From the NCBI RefSeq assembly GCF_047228935.1, contig NZ_JBFEGG010000001.1, positions 620,001 to 684,000 on the forward strand: a stretch of 64,000 nucleotides of DNA, written 5' to 3'. This document shows, in pieces, positions 44,172 to 52,212 of this stretch. Origin of the DNA: Ornithinibacillus sp047228935 (GTDB lineage: Bacteria; Bacillota; Bacilli; Bacillales; Amphibacillaceae). The notes beneath the pieces are model-generated. The model was not told where the DNA came from, did not search any database, and saw nothing but the letters and a program-made list of their open reading frames with translations. The number at the start of each line of letters is the position of its first letter. Within the stretch, counting starts at the first letter, position 1. The translations under genes and the position numbers were made by a program.

Positions 44172-45029
44172 ATGAAAAGAGTTTTGATATTATGGATTTT
44201 TATATTTATACTTCAAAGTAATAACGTTTCTGCAAATAGCCTAGTCATTTCTGATGGTAATGTGAATGAGACAATCATTCGTGAAGATTTTGCGTATAGC
44301 TACATAGATACCATATTCGTTGATTTAGAGAAATTATCTATATTATTGGATCGTTTAGAAGAACAAGTTTATAAGCCACCAATAAATGCAACTTTAGATG
44401 ATTATTGGTCCATAGTACCAGAAAAGCATGGCTATACATTAGATCGTGAAGGCTTTATTAGATTTTTTTATGAGTTTTTTTATAGTGATGTTTCGTATGA
44501 AATGAAAATTCCAAAAAAGAAGATATATCCAAAAGTAGATAGTGAATTACTATCAGATATTCGATCAAAAGAGATTGGAAGTTATTTGACATATTACCGA
44601 ATGAGTAATAAAGAACGAGCACATAATATTCAACTTGCTGCTGAAGCGATTAATAATTACGTTGTCTTTCCAGGTGAGGAATTTTCATTTAATAAGGTAG
44701 TTGGTAAACGAACAGCAAATAAAGGGTATCAACGTGCACCAGTAATTGTTAGAGGAGAACTTTCTGAAGATATTGGTGGAGGAATATGTCAAGTATCTTC
44801 TACATTATTTAATGCAGTTAACCTAGAAGGCATTAAAATTGTCGAAAGATACTCCCATAGTCGGAAAGTTCCATATGTACCACCTGGAAAGGATGCAACG
44901 GTAAGTTGGTGGGGACCTGATTTTAGATTTAAAAATGAGTTTAGCCATCCGATACTAATAAGGGCAAAAGCTATAGATGGTAAAATGATTATTCGTATAT
45001 ATACTTCGGATGAGGTGAGAGTTAAATAA
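44172..45029 (+). CDS. VanW family protein
   Basis: 285 aa with an N-terminal hydrophobic signal (RVLILWIFIFILQSNNVSA). The VanW domain is in the second half: FPGEEFSFNKVVGKRT, GGGICQVSSTLFNAV and YSHSRKVPYVPPGKDATVSW. VanW domains are common in Bacillaceae envelope proteins; their activity is unknown despite the name, and no vancomycin genes are nearby. ATG follows GAGGGAGGTGGGTTA. Confidence 0.9.
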   Translation: MKRVLILWIFIFILQSNNVSANSLVISDGNVNETIIREDFAYSYIDTIFVDLEKLSILLDRLEEQVYKPPINATLDDYWSIVPEKHGYTLDREGFIRFFYEFFYSDVSYEMKIPKKKIYPKVDSELLSDIRSKEIGSYLTYYRMSNKERAHNIQLAAEAINNYVVFPGEEFSFNKVVGKRTANKGYQRAPVIVRGELSEDIGGGICQVSSTLFNAVNLEGIKIVERYSHSRKVPYVPPGKDATVSWWGPDFRFKNEFSHPILIRAKAIDGKMIIRIYTSDEVRVK

Positions 45030-45067
45030 AGGATTGTTTCTCAAAAAAAATGAGAAACAATCCTTTA
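45027..45067. terminator. Bidirectional terminator
   Basis: AAAGGATTGTTTCTCA, A-rich loop, TGAGAAACAATCCTTT; between the VanW gene and convergent YceI gene. Confidence 0.9.
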
Positions 45068-45070
45068 CCA

Positions 45071-45604
45071 TTAAGCTTGTTGATGTGCTTCAATTTCAAT
45101 ATTAATCTTTACGTCTTCTCCTACAAGTACACCACCTGTTTCAAGTGCAGCATTCCATACTAAACCAAAATCTTTTCTGTTAATTTTAGTGGAGCCACTG
45201 AATCCAGCAACATCATTTCCCCAAGGGTCCTTACCAACGCCTTCCATTTCAACCTCAAATGTTACAGGCTTTGTGACACCACGGATAGATAAATCACCAG
45301 TTATATCGTACTCATTATCAGAAGTTTTCTTAATCTCTGTTGCAACAAATGTCATTTTTGGATGATTTTCAATATCAAAGAAATCATTTGAACGTAAATG
45401 ATTATCACGATCTGCATTACGTGTGTCAATGCTATTAAGGTTTACTGAGAATTCGATTTTAGCGTCAGTTAAATCATTAGGATCTGCTTCAATTGTCGCT
45501 TCAAAATCGGTAAAAGCCCCCTTTACCTTTGAAATCATCATGTGTTTTACTGTGAATTCTAACGAGCTGTGACTTTTGTCAACATTCCATACTGCTTTTG
45601 TCAT
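45071..45604 (-). CDS. YceI family polyisoprenoid-binding-type protein
   Basis: 177 aa lipocalin-like barrel: VDKSHSSLEFTVKHMMISKV at the start, then FEATIEADPNDL, SIDTRNADRDNHLRSNDFFD and GDLSIRGVTKPVTFEVE. No signal peptide, so cytoplasmic as in many Firmicutes. Family members bind isoprenoid lipids or are induced by stress; the role here is unknown. ATG follows GGAGGGGAAAGTTT. Its promoter overlaps AATTAAAG half-sites shared with the VOC dioxygenase gene. Confidence 0.9.
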   Translation of the reverse strand: MTKAVWNVDKSHSSLEFTVKHMMISKVKGAFTDFEATIEADPNDLTDAKIEFSVNLNSIDTRNADRDNHLRSNDFFDIENHPKMTFVATEIKKTSDNEYDITGDLSIRGVTKPVTFEVEMEGVGKDPWGNDVAGFSGSTKINRKDFGLVWNAALETGGVLVGEDVKINIEIEAHQQA

Positions 45605-45657
45605 AAACTTTCCCCTCCGTTAATAATATTTAATCCCTTACTTACTTTACGTAACTA

Positions 45658-45686
45658 ATTATATATACATAAACAATTAAAGTCAA
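45658..45686 (-). promoter_or_regulatory. Sigma-A promoter of the YceI gene
   Basis: Minus strand TTGACT (45686-45681), 17 bases, TATAAT (45663-45658). Confidence 0.8.
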
Positions 45687-45717
45687 TATACTTTAATTAA
45701 AATATTATTAATTAAAG
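45675..45717. promoter_or_regulatory. Array of three AATTAAAG half-sites, candidate operator
   Basis: AATTAAAG (45675-45682), its inverse CTTTAATT (45691-45698) and AATTAAAG (45710-45717). The last two lie within a perfect 10-bp inverted repeat CTTTAATTAA-N7-TTAATTAAAG (45691-45717). The array overlaps the -35 element of the YceI promoter. Confidence 0.55.
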
Positions 45718-45862
45718 ATAAATATACTGGGTATTTTTGCCTCTTTTTAACAATTCGTATCGATTTTAATAAAGAATAATGGATTTCCATTTGCTTCGCC
45801 GTTACGAAATAAAGGACAACTGAAAATAATAATACAAAGTAGAGGAAAAGAGGTGTTATAGA

Positions 45863-46141
45863 TTGGATAAAGGTACTGTTATACGGACAACTATCCTTTT
45901 TATGGCTTTAATTAATCAAATGTTAGTTATATTTGGTAAATCACCACTTCCAATTGATAGTGAAACATTAGAACAAATTATTGCATTATTATTTACTACT
46001 ATTAGTGCACTAAATACATGGTTTAAAAATAATTATATAACAAAGAGAGGTATACAGCAGAGGGATACTTTACGAGAAAAGGGATTAATTAAAGTAAAGG
46101 AGAGGAAAACAACAAATGGCAAAACCGATCTTAATCATTGA
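45863..46141 (+). CDS. SPP1-family phage-type holin
   Basis: 92 aa starting at TTG behind AGAGGTGTTATAGA. The first half has the holin pattern GTVIRTTILFMALINQMLVI then FGKSPLPIDSETLEQIIALL, a second hydrophobic helix with NTWFKNN, and a basic tail. These match SPP1/XhlB-type holins that permeabilise the membrane for endolysins. Its end overlaps the amidase gene by 26 bases. No other phage gene is nearby. Confidence 0.85.
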   Translation: MDKGTVIRTTILFMALINQMLVIFGKSPLPIDSETLEQIIALLFTTISALNTWFKNNYITKRGIQQRDTLREKGLIKVKERKTTNGKTDLNH

Positions 46142-47549
46142 CCCTGGACATGGAGGTATTGATCCTGGCGGTGGAACTAATCGTTATTGGAAAGAAAAAG
46201 ATTTAGCATTAAAGATTTCTCTGTACCAGTTTAATCGCTATAAAGAATTAGGAATACCTGTAGCGATAACAAGAACTACGGATAAAACGTTATCTCCTGA
46301 TGAAAGAACGAGAATTGTTAGAGAAAGTGGAGCAAAATATTGTCATTCTAATCACTTGAACGCTGGTGGCGGTGACGGTGCAGAGGTTATTCATTCTATT
46401 TATGATGGTAAAGAAATGGCTGAAAAAATTGCCCAAGAATTGAGGAAAGAAGGGCAGAATGTGCGCCGCGTCTTTACTAGGACTTTACCTGGTAATTCAA
46501 GTCAAGATTATTACTTTATAATACGAGAAACTGGTAATGTGATAACAAACATTATCGAATATGGTTTTGCAGATTCACCTAGAGATGATATTGAACAATT
46601 ACGGAACAATCATTTAGAATATGCAGAAGCAGTGGTAAGAGCTTTTTGTGATTATGCAGGTTACCATTACCGAAGTCCATCAGGAAATGTAGGTCATGTA
46701 GATGTTCCAATAAACCCACCCTCAAGCGGACCTGGTAATAATGGTGGAAACTCTGGTGCTATTAGTCAATATATTCACTTACCAGCATCAGAAAATTCGT
46801 GGAGAGTTTATCCGGTGAATGTTGCCCCAGTAAAAGGGAATGAGAAAGGGTTCTTAAATCCTGCCAAGTTCGGAGGTCTTACCTATAAAATTTTAGGTAA
46901 TCCTCAAGCACATGTTTATATTATTGAAACTAGTGATTTCGGTAGAGTGCAGATATATGGACACCCGAATACCGGAGCTGTGATAAATCGAAATAGTAGT
47001 CAAACTGGAGGTAATTCACAACCAAGTGGGAATTTAGATCGCTCCACTGGGAAGCATTTACACTTACCTTCAAGTGCAACATCTTGGAGAGTGTATCCAT
47101 TAGGTGTATCACCAGTGAAGGGTAATGAAGTTGGTTTTTTAAATCCTGCTAAATTCGCTGGATTATCATATGAGATTTTAGGAAGTACACAGCCAGATGT
47201 TTATATTATTGAGACGAGTGATTTTGGTAGAGTACAAATCTATGCGCACCCAAGTACAGGTGCAACGATTAATAATGATGATACTGGTGTACCCACTACA
47301 AGGCCGCCACAATCGACCACTCAATATTTAAATTTACCAGCATCAGAGAATTCCTGGCGTGTATATCCATTAAATGTATCACCAGTAAAAGGTAATGAGA
47401 AAGGCTTTTTAAATCCGGCAAAATTTGGTGGATTGAAGTATAAAATACTAGGCACAACTCAATCACATGTATATATTATTGAAACAAGTGACTTTGGCCG
47501 AGTACAGATTTATGGACATCCAAGTACTGGTGCAACCATTACGAAATGA
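46116..47549 (+). CDS. N-acetylmuramoyl-L-alanine amidase (endolysin-type) with three wall-binding repeats
   Basis: 477 aa. The amidase_3 domain (1-185) has the zinc motifs IDPGHGGIDPGG, the Glu of KEKDLAL, CHSNHLNAGGGDG and the catalytic IEYGFADS. After a Pro/Gly/Asn linker, three ~70-aa repeats begin near residues 221, 316 and 406, each with SWRVYP, PVKGNE.GFLNPAKF and YIIETSDFGRVQIY. The repeats are presumably cell-wall binding. No signal peptide: release depends on the upstream holin. ATG follows AAAGGAGAGGAAAACAACAA. Confidence 0.9.
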   Translation: MAKPILIIDPGHGGIDPGGGTNRYWKEKDLALKISLYQFNRYKELGIPVAITRTTDKTLSPDERTRIVRESGAKYCHSNHLNAGGGDGAEVIHSIYDGKEMAEKIAQELRKEGQNVRRVFTRTLPGNSSQDYYFIIRETGNVITNIIEYGFADSPRDDIEQLRNNHLEYAEAVVRAFCDYAGYHYRSPSGNVGHVDVPINPPSSGPGNNGGNSGAISQYIHLPASENSWRVYPVNVAPVKGNEKGFLNPAKFGGLTYKILGNPQAHVYIIETSDFGRVQIYGHPNTGAVINRNSSQTGGNSQPSGNLDRSTGKHLHLPSSATSWRVYPLGVSPVKGNEVGFLNPAKFAGLSYEILGSTQPDVYIIETSDFGRVQIYAHPSTGATINNDDTGVPTTRPPQSTTQYLNLPASENSWRVYPLNVSPVKGNEKGFLNPAKFGGLKYKILGTTQSHVYIIETSDFGRVQIYGHPSTGATITK

Positions 47550-47559
47550 TAAAAAATGT

Positions 47560-47600
47560 GAGGATATCGAAAGACCTAGGTCTTTCGATATCCTCAATTT
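47560..47600 (+). terminator. 36-nt perfect palindrome downstream of the endolysin gene
   Basis: GAGGATATCGAAAGACCT is followed immediately by its reverse complement (18-bp arms, no spacer; 47560-47595). It is probably a terminator, though the following tract AATTTATTT is weak. Confidence 0.65.
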
Positions 47601-47709
47601 ATTTCTAGTATAAAATATTTCGATTTCCAAAATATTTCTAGTGAAATATGATAAACTTATTGTTAATATATTTATTAGTTGAAATATTTAAATTCAGGGG
47701 AGAGATTTC

Positions 47710-49497
47710 ATGCAACGAATTAAGGAATACGAGAAAACTTGGGATTTAGATGTTATTTTTTCAGGAGGCAGTGAGTCGAAAGAATTTCAGGCCTATTTGG
47801 AAACCGTATTAAATGAAATGCAAGACTTAATGTCTAGTGTTGAAGCATTTCATCCAGATGATAGTGAAAGTGCTACTAACCTAGCTACTATTGTTACAAA
47901 ACTAGAAAAAACAATGAAGAAACTTAGGGAATCTTTTGCATTTATTAGCTGTTTAAGTGCACAAAATGTAAAAGATACCTCAGCAAGTCTACTTGTAGCA
48001 AAACGTAGTGAATTAGGTGCTAAAATGGGAGGCATTCGTACGACCTTAAACCAAAAGTTAGCTTCAGTTTCTGAACAAAAGTGGCAAGAAATGCTACAAC
48101 TGGAGTCTTTACAAGAAGTTGCTTTTATATTAAATGAAACGAGAACAGCTGCGAAAGAGTTACTGCCTAGAGAGCAGGAAGTTTTGATTAATGATTTATC
48201 CGTTGATGGATATAATGCTTGGGGTCAGATGTATGAAGTGATTGTAGGGAAAATAACTGTAGAAATTGAAGAGGATGGAGAAGTTACTTATTATTCAGTT
48301 GGACAGGCAGCGAATAAAATGAGTAGTCCTGACCCGGAATTTCGTAAGTATGTATTTAAACAAATAAGTAAAGCTTGGGAAGACAATGCTGATTTATTTG
48401 GGCAGACATTAAATCATTTAGCTGGCTTCCGTTTACAAAAATACAAACATCGTGGATGGGAAGATGTTTTAAAAGAACCATTAAAAATAAATCGTATGAA
48501 ACGAGAAACCCTAGATGTTATGTGGAATGCTATTTCCAATAATAAAAAACATTTTGTAAAATACCTAAATAAGAAGGCAGAACTTCTTGGTAAAGATAAA
48601 CTAGCTATCTATGATATAGGTGCCCCTTTATCTAAAACAGTTAAAAAAGTACCTTATTCTGAAGCTGCGAATTTTATTGTGGAGAATTTCAATAAGTTTA
48701 GCCCTAAAATGGCAAATTTCGCTCAAATGGCATTTGAAAAACGGTGGATAGAGGCTGAAGACCGTGCTGGGAAACGGCCAGGCGGGTTTTGTACAAGTTT
48801 CCCAGATAGTCAACAAACGCGTGTATTCATGACATATTCCGGAACGACATCAAACATATCTACTCTTGCTCATGAATTAGGCCATGCTTACCATCAACAT
48901 GTGATGAATGATATTCATGGTTTGAACCAAGGCTATGCGATGAATGTAGCCGAAACTGCATCTACTTTTGCGGAAATGATTGTTGCTGATGCTACTGTAA
49001 AAAGTGCAAAGAGTAATCAGGAAAAAGTCGCATTACTAGAAGATAAGGTGCAACGTAGTATTGCCTTCTTTATGAATATCCATGCTCGCTTCTTATTTGA
49101 AACCAGATTTTATGAAGAACGCAAGAATGGAATGGTGTCGGTAAATCGATTAAATGAATTAATGATAGAGGCACAGAAGGAAGCATATTGTGATGCATTA
49201 AGCGAGTATGATCCTAATTTTTGGTCATCAAAATTGCACTTTCATATTACTGGAACACCGTTTTATAACTTTCCTTATACATTTGGCTATTTATTTAGTC
49301 TTGGAATCTATGCTCATGCAAATAAAAGTGATAAAAGTTTTGAAGATGATTATATTGCGTTACTCCGTGATACTGGGCGTATGAATGTAGAGGATTTAGC
49401 TATGAAGCATTTAAATGTAGACTTAACAAAACCGGATTTCTGGGAAGATGCTCTAGCACTTTGCGTGAAAGACGTGGAAGAGTTTATCTCACTTTAA
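47710..49497 (+). CDS. pepF: Oligoendopeptidase F-type M3 metallopeptidase
   Basis: 595 aa. The zinc motif HELGH is in TLAHELGHAYHQHVM (near residue 395) and the downstream Glu in NVAETASTFAEMIV; the C-terminal FHITGTPFYNFPYTFGYLFS is a typical M3 substrate-binding segment. Cytoplasmic enzyme that cleaves 7-17 residue peptides in characterised relatives. ATG follows AGGGGAGAGATTTC. Single gene. Confidence 0.94.
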   Translation: MQRIKEYEKTWDLDVIFSGGSESKEFQAYLETVLNEMQDLMSSVEAFHPDDSESATNLATIVTKLEKTMKKLRESFAFISCLSAQNVKDTSASLLVAKRSELGAKMGGIRTTLNQKLASVSEQKWQEMLQLESLQEVAFILNETRTAAKELLPREQEVLINDLSVDGYNAWGQMYEVIVGKITVEIEEDGEVTYYSVGQAANKMSSPDPEFRKYVFKQISKAWEDNADLFGQTLNHLAGFRLQKYKHRGWEDVLKEPLKINRMKRETLDVMWNAISNNKKHFVKYLNKKAELLGKDKLAIYDIGAPLSKTVKKVPYSEAANFIVENFNKFSPKMANFAQMAFEKRWIEAEDRAGKRPGGFCTSFPDSQQTRVFMTYSGTTSNISTLAHELGHAYHQHVMNDIHGLNQGYAMNVAETASTFAEMIVADATVKSAKSNQEKVALLEDKVQRSIAFFMNIHARFLFETRFYEERKNGMVSVNRLNELMIEAQKEAYCDALSEYDPNFWSSKLHFHITGTPFYNFPYTFGYLFSLGIYAHANKSDKSFEDDYIALLRDTGRMNVEDLAMKHLNVDLTKPDFWEDALALCVKDVEEFISL

Positions 49498-49564
49498 TGA
49501 AGATTAATTGCCAAATTGAAAAACTTAAGCTACAATGTGAATAGCAAAAAAAGTGAATGAAATA

Positions 49565-49653
49565 GTCCACAGGGGGAGCCGGTAGGCTGAGAGTGAACAA
49601 TTTGTTCTGACCCTTTGAACCTGTTAGTTAGTACTAGCGTAGGGATGGTGGCT
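49565..49653 (+). ncRNA. TPP riboswitch
   Basis: All conserved THI-box parts are present: CAGGGGGAGCC, GGCTGAGA, ACCCTTTGAACCTG, GTTAGTACTAGCGTAGGGA and a closing P1 stem (CCAC with GTGG). It senses thiamine pyrophosphate and controls the thiamine transporter gene that follows. Confidence 0.95.
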
Positions 49654-49670
49654 TTTTTGATGGAATTATT

Positions 49671-49727
49671 AGCAATGTGAGCGGAAATTCCCCATCAGGA
49701 AGCTTCCCCTTGGCATTGCTTTTTTTG
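49671..49727 (+). terminator. Riboswitch-controlled terminator upstream of thiT
   Basis: AGCAATG (49671-49677) and CATTGCT (49714-49720) pair, enclosing a GC-rich hairpin, followed by seven T. Transcription stops here when TPP is bound, by the usual mechanism. Confidence 0.82.
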
Positions 49728-49783
49728 TGTTTGAAAATCAATTTATAAGATTTTTAAAATACAATTTAGGGGAGGAAATCGGT

Positions 49784-50356
49784 GTGAATTCTAAACGCAC
49801 ACTATTTTTAATTGAAGTTCCAATTTTTACAGCACTTGCTTTAGTGTTAGATTTAGTTCCATTTCTATCATTTAAAATATGGGCCCAAGGTGGTTCAATT
49901 TCGTTAGCAATGATACCAATTTTTATTGTTGCATTCCGCTGGGGAGTAAAAGGTGGGTTGCTATCAGGCTTTTTATGGGGTCTATTACAAATTGTAACAG
50001 GTAGCGCCTGGATTATGCACTGGTTACAAGGAACAATTGATTATTTAGTTGCATTTACAGTATTAGGTTTTGCTGGTATTTTTGCTAGTAAAATAAAGGA
50101 AGCTATAAAAGAAGGGAATACAAAAACTTACTTTTCCTATATCCTTCTAGGCGTCATTATTGGTTCAATGCTTAGATTTCTTGCGCATTTTGTAGCAGGT
50201 ATAGTATTTTTTGAATCAGCAATTGATGGAATGAATATTTGGATATACTCGTTGTTATACAATATTAGCTATATTTTACCGTCTATAGTTATTTGTACAA
50301 TCGGGATTTATTTCTTATTTCATAAGCAACCAAAAACATTGTTATCAGCAGCTTAA
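49784..50356 (+). CDS. thiT: Energy-coupled thiamine transporter ThiT
   Basis: 190 aa, six helices, the substrate-binding S component of an ECF transporter (YuaJ in Bacillus). Thiamine-binding pattern residues are in GSAWIMHWLQGTIDYLVAF and the C-terminal YNISYILPS. The GTG at 49784 is chosen because GGGGAGGAAATCGGT lies directly upstream; an in-frame TTG at 49727 is inside the riboswitch terminator and cannot be the start. Regulation by the TPP riboswitch confirms thiamine as substrate. Confidence 0.95.
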   Translation: MNSKRTLFLIEVPIFTALALVLDLVPFLSFKIWAQGGSISLAMIPIFIVAFRWGVKGGLLSGFLWGLLQIVTGSAWIMHWLQGTIDYLVAFTVLGFAGIFASKIKEAIKEGNTKTYFSYILLGVIIGSMLRFLAHFVAGIVFFESAIDGMNIWIYSLLYNISYILPSIVICTIGIYFLFHKQPKTLLSAA

Positions 50357-50384
50357 TCTCTGAATATTTTATTCCGCTCACAAC

Positions 50385-50418
50385 AAGGTAATCTCTACAT
50401 AGAGGTTACCTTTTTTTA
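50385..50418 (+). terminator. Terminator of thiT
   Basis: AAGGTAATCTCT, loop aca, AGAGGTTACCTTTTTTT with one G-U pair. Confidence 0.88.
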
Positions 50419-50434
50419 AAAAGGAGGTGTTTCC

Positions 50435-50566
50435 ATGAAAGAATTAGTAGGAAAGTGTAATAGCTGTGGGAAAGAAGTATATTGTGAAAATGGTTTTCTT
50501 AATGGAGTTCATGAAGGTGGAGAACTATTTTGTATGTCTTGCGTACAACTATTAGAAAAGGATTAA
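50435..50566 (+). CDS. Small zinc-ribbon protein
   Basis: 43 aa: KCNSCGKEVYCENGF, then GELFCMSCVQLL. Two CxxC pairs 30 residues apart form a zinc-ribbon-like knuckle with an extra Cys. AAAAGGAGGTGTTTCC precedes the ATG. It lies after the thiT terminator and may have its own promoter or rely on read-through. No named family recognised. Confidence 0.7.
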   Translation: MKELVGKCNSCGKEVYCENGFLNGVHEGGELFCMSCVQLLEKD

Positions 50567-50713
50567 CTTAGTCGATATTAATCTTTAATAGTGCATACTA
50601 TCATTGGAATTAAATAGCTTTACGTTAGAACTACTGAATCTAAATGTCTTCCAATCACCGCTGGTAGGTAATTCGCATAGGCTATAGCACAACGGTGAGA
50701 AAGGAAGATGGGT

Positions 50714-52129
50714 ATGGAGCTTACATTAGCCCATTGGCTATATGGTATATTTACACTTGCTATTATTGTTACGATGATATTCCGCAAGGGTGTAGTTCTT
50801 CCAACATTACTCGGTACATTTGTTATTGCTTGGGTATATAATGGTAGCCTTGTAGATGGCTTTACTGCAATTTTTAACGCTAACTTAATAGCTGCACAAG
50901 AGTTATTTAGTATTTTTTTAATTATTACGTTTATGCTGGCGTTACTTAATTCATTAAAGGATTTAGGTGCTGACGTTCGCATGATTCAACCAATAGAAAA
51001 AATAATGGTAAATGGTCATGTTTCGTTCTTTGTATTAGTAGCAACAACTTATATAATTTCACTCTTTTTTTGGCCTACTCCTGCCGTACCATTAATATGT
51101 GCTTTACTTGTTCCGGCTGCTGTGAGAGCAGGGTTACCTGCAATTGTTGCAGCGGTCGCAATTGCTCTAGCTGGTCAAGGGATGGCTTTATCTTCAGATT
51201 TTATCGTACAGGTCGCTCCTAGTCTTTCAGCTACTGCAGCAGGGATCGATGCAGGTTTGGTAGCGGATAAGGCTTTGGTATTATCGTTAATTGCAGGTGG
51301 GGTAGCAATTCTTTTGGCTTATGTTTTAAATAGAAAATCAATTCGTTCTAAGAACGATCCATTAAATACATCAGAATTGACCACACTTAATACTGCTGAA
51401 AGCTCAAAAAATGAAGCAAAGACGAATAATCTCACAAGATGGAGTAGAGTATTTGCGGTGTTTGTTCCATTAAGTCTTTTAGTAGTAGTCATTTATATGA
51501 TGTACAATAAGCTTTTTAGTGGAAGAGGTGGTTTAGTAGGGGGAGATGGAGCGGCATTTGTCGGAGGGGTTGCTGTTATTCTATTATTACTCTCCACTAT
51601 AGCCTTTGGAAAACATCATGCTCTAGACTATATTACAAATCATATCACGGACGGCTTTGTATTTGCGTTTAAGGCGATGGGACCAGTCATTCCTATAGCA
51701 GGTTTTTTCTTCCTTGGTAGCGGAGATTTTTCGGGTAGCATTCTAGGAGTAGAGGAAGGACCATCCTTATTGTTTGGTCTTGTAGAGTCAACACAAGAGT
51801 TTCTTCCACAAAGTGCATTATTGGCTGCAATTAGTGTTTTAGTAATTGGAATAATTACTGGATTAGATGGCTCTGGTTTCTCTGGGTTGCCACTTACAGG
51901 AGCGCTTGCTGCATCTCTTGAAACGCCGGGGATGGATGCTGGAACACTAGCTGCTATAGGGCAATTAGGAGCAATTTGGACTGGTGGAGGAACGATTGTC
52001 GCTTGGTCTTCACTTATTGCTATAGCTGGATTTTGTGGTGTTTCGGTTATGGACTTAGTACGTAAAAACTTTATACCTGTCATTTTAGGTTTATTTGTGA
52101 TGGTACTTGTAGCAGTGTTCATTCTGTAA
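50714..52129 (+). CDS. Polytopic membrane transporter of unknown specificity
   Basis: 471 aa with about 12 helices, a central charged loop (NRKSIRSKNDPLNTSELTTL) and a Gly-rich second half (TGLDGSGFSGLPLTGALAAS, GAIWTGGGTIVAWSS). Overall it looks like the ion-transporter superfamily (GntP/CitM/ArsB-like carriers), but no specific motif decides the substrate. ATG at 50714 has AAGGAAG six bases upstream; the ATG at 50708 would be too close. It precedes a glutamate dehydrogenase gene by 83 bases; a functional link is possible but unproven. Confidence 0.75.
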   Translation: MELTLAHWLYGIFTLAIIVTMIFRKGVVLPTLLGTFVIAWVYNGSLVDGFTAIFNANLIAAQELFSIFLIITFMLALLNSLKDLGADVRMIQPIEKIMVNGHVSFFVLVATTYIISLFFWPTPAVPLICALLVPAAVRAGLPAIVAAVAIALAGQGMALSSDFIVQVAPSLSATAAGIDAGLVADKALVLSLIAGGVAILLAYVLNRKSIRSKNDPLNTSELTTLNTAESSKNEAKTNNLTRWSRVFAVFVPLSLLVVVIYMMYNKLFSGRGGLVGGDGAAFVGGVAVILLLLSTIAFGKHHALDYITNHITDGFVFAFKAMGPVIPIAGFFFLGSGDFSGSILGVEEGPSLLFGLVESTQEFLPQSALLAAISVLVIGIITGLDGSGFSGLPLTGALAASLETPGMDAGTLAAIGQLGAIWTGGGTIVAWSSLIAIAGFCGVSVMDLVRKNFIPVILGLFVMVLVAVFIL

Positions 52130-52212
52130 ATTTCAATAATATTAATTGGTCTCTCCAATTGAATTTGTTACAATCTTATTAAAAGGTAGAATATTCAGTT
52201 GGGGGTTTTCAC

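Noticed and set aside
44172..45029. Vancomycin resistance gene
   Set aside because: VanW is only a domain name; no vanHAX-like genes are near and VanW-domain proteins are common in sensitive Bacillaceae.
45863..47549. Prophage
   Set aside because: Only a holin and an endolysin are present; flanking genes are ordinary chromosomal genes and no integrase, att site or structural gene was seen.
49727..49783. TTG start 19 codons upstream of thiT
   Set aside because: It lies at the T tract of the riboswitch terminator and has no ribosome site; the GTG at 49784 has GGGGAGGAAATC.
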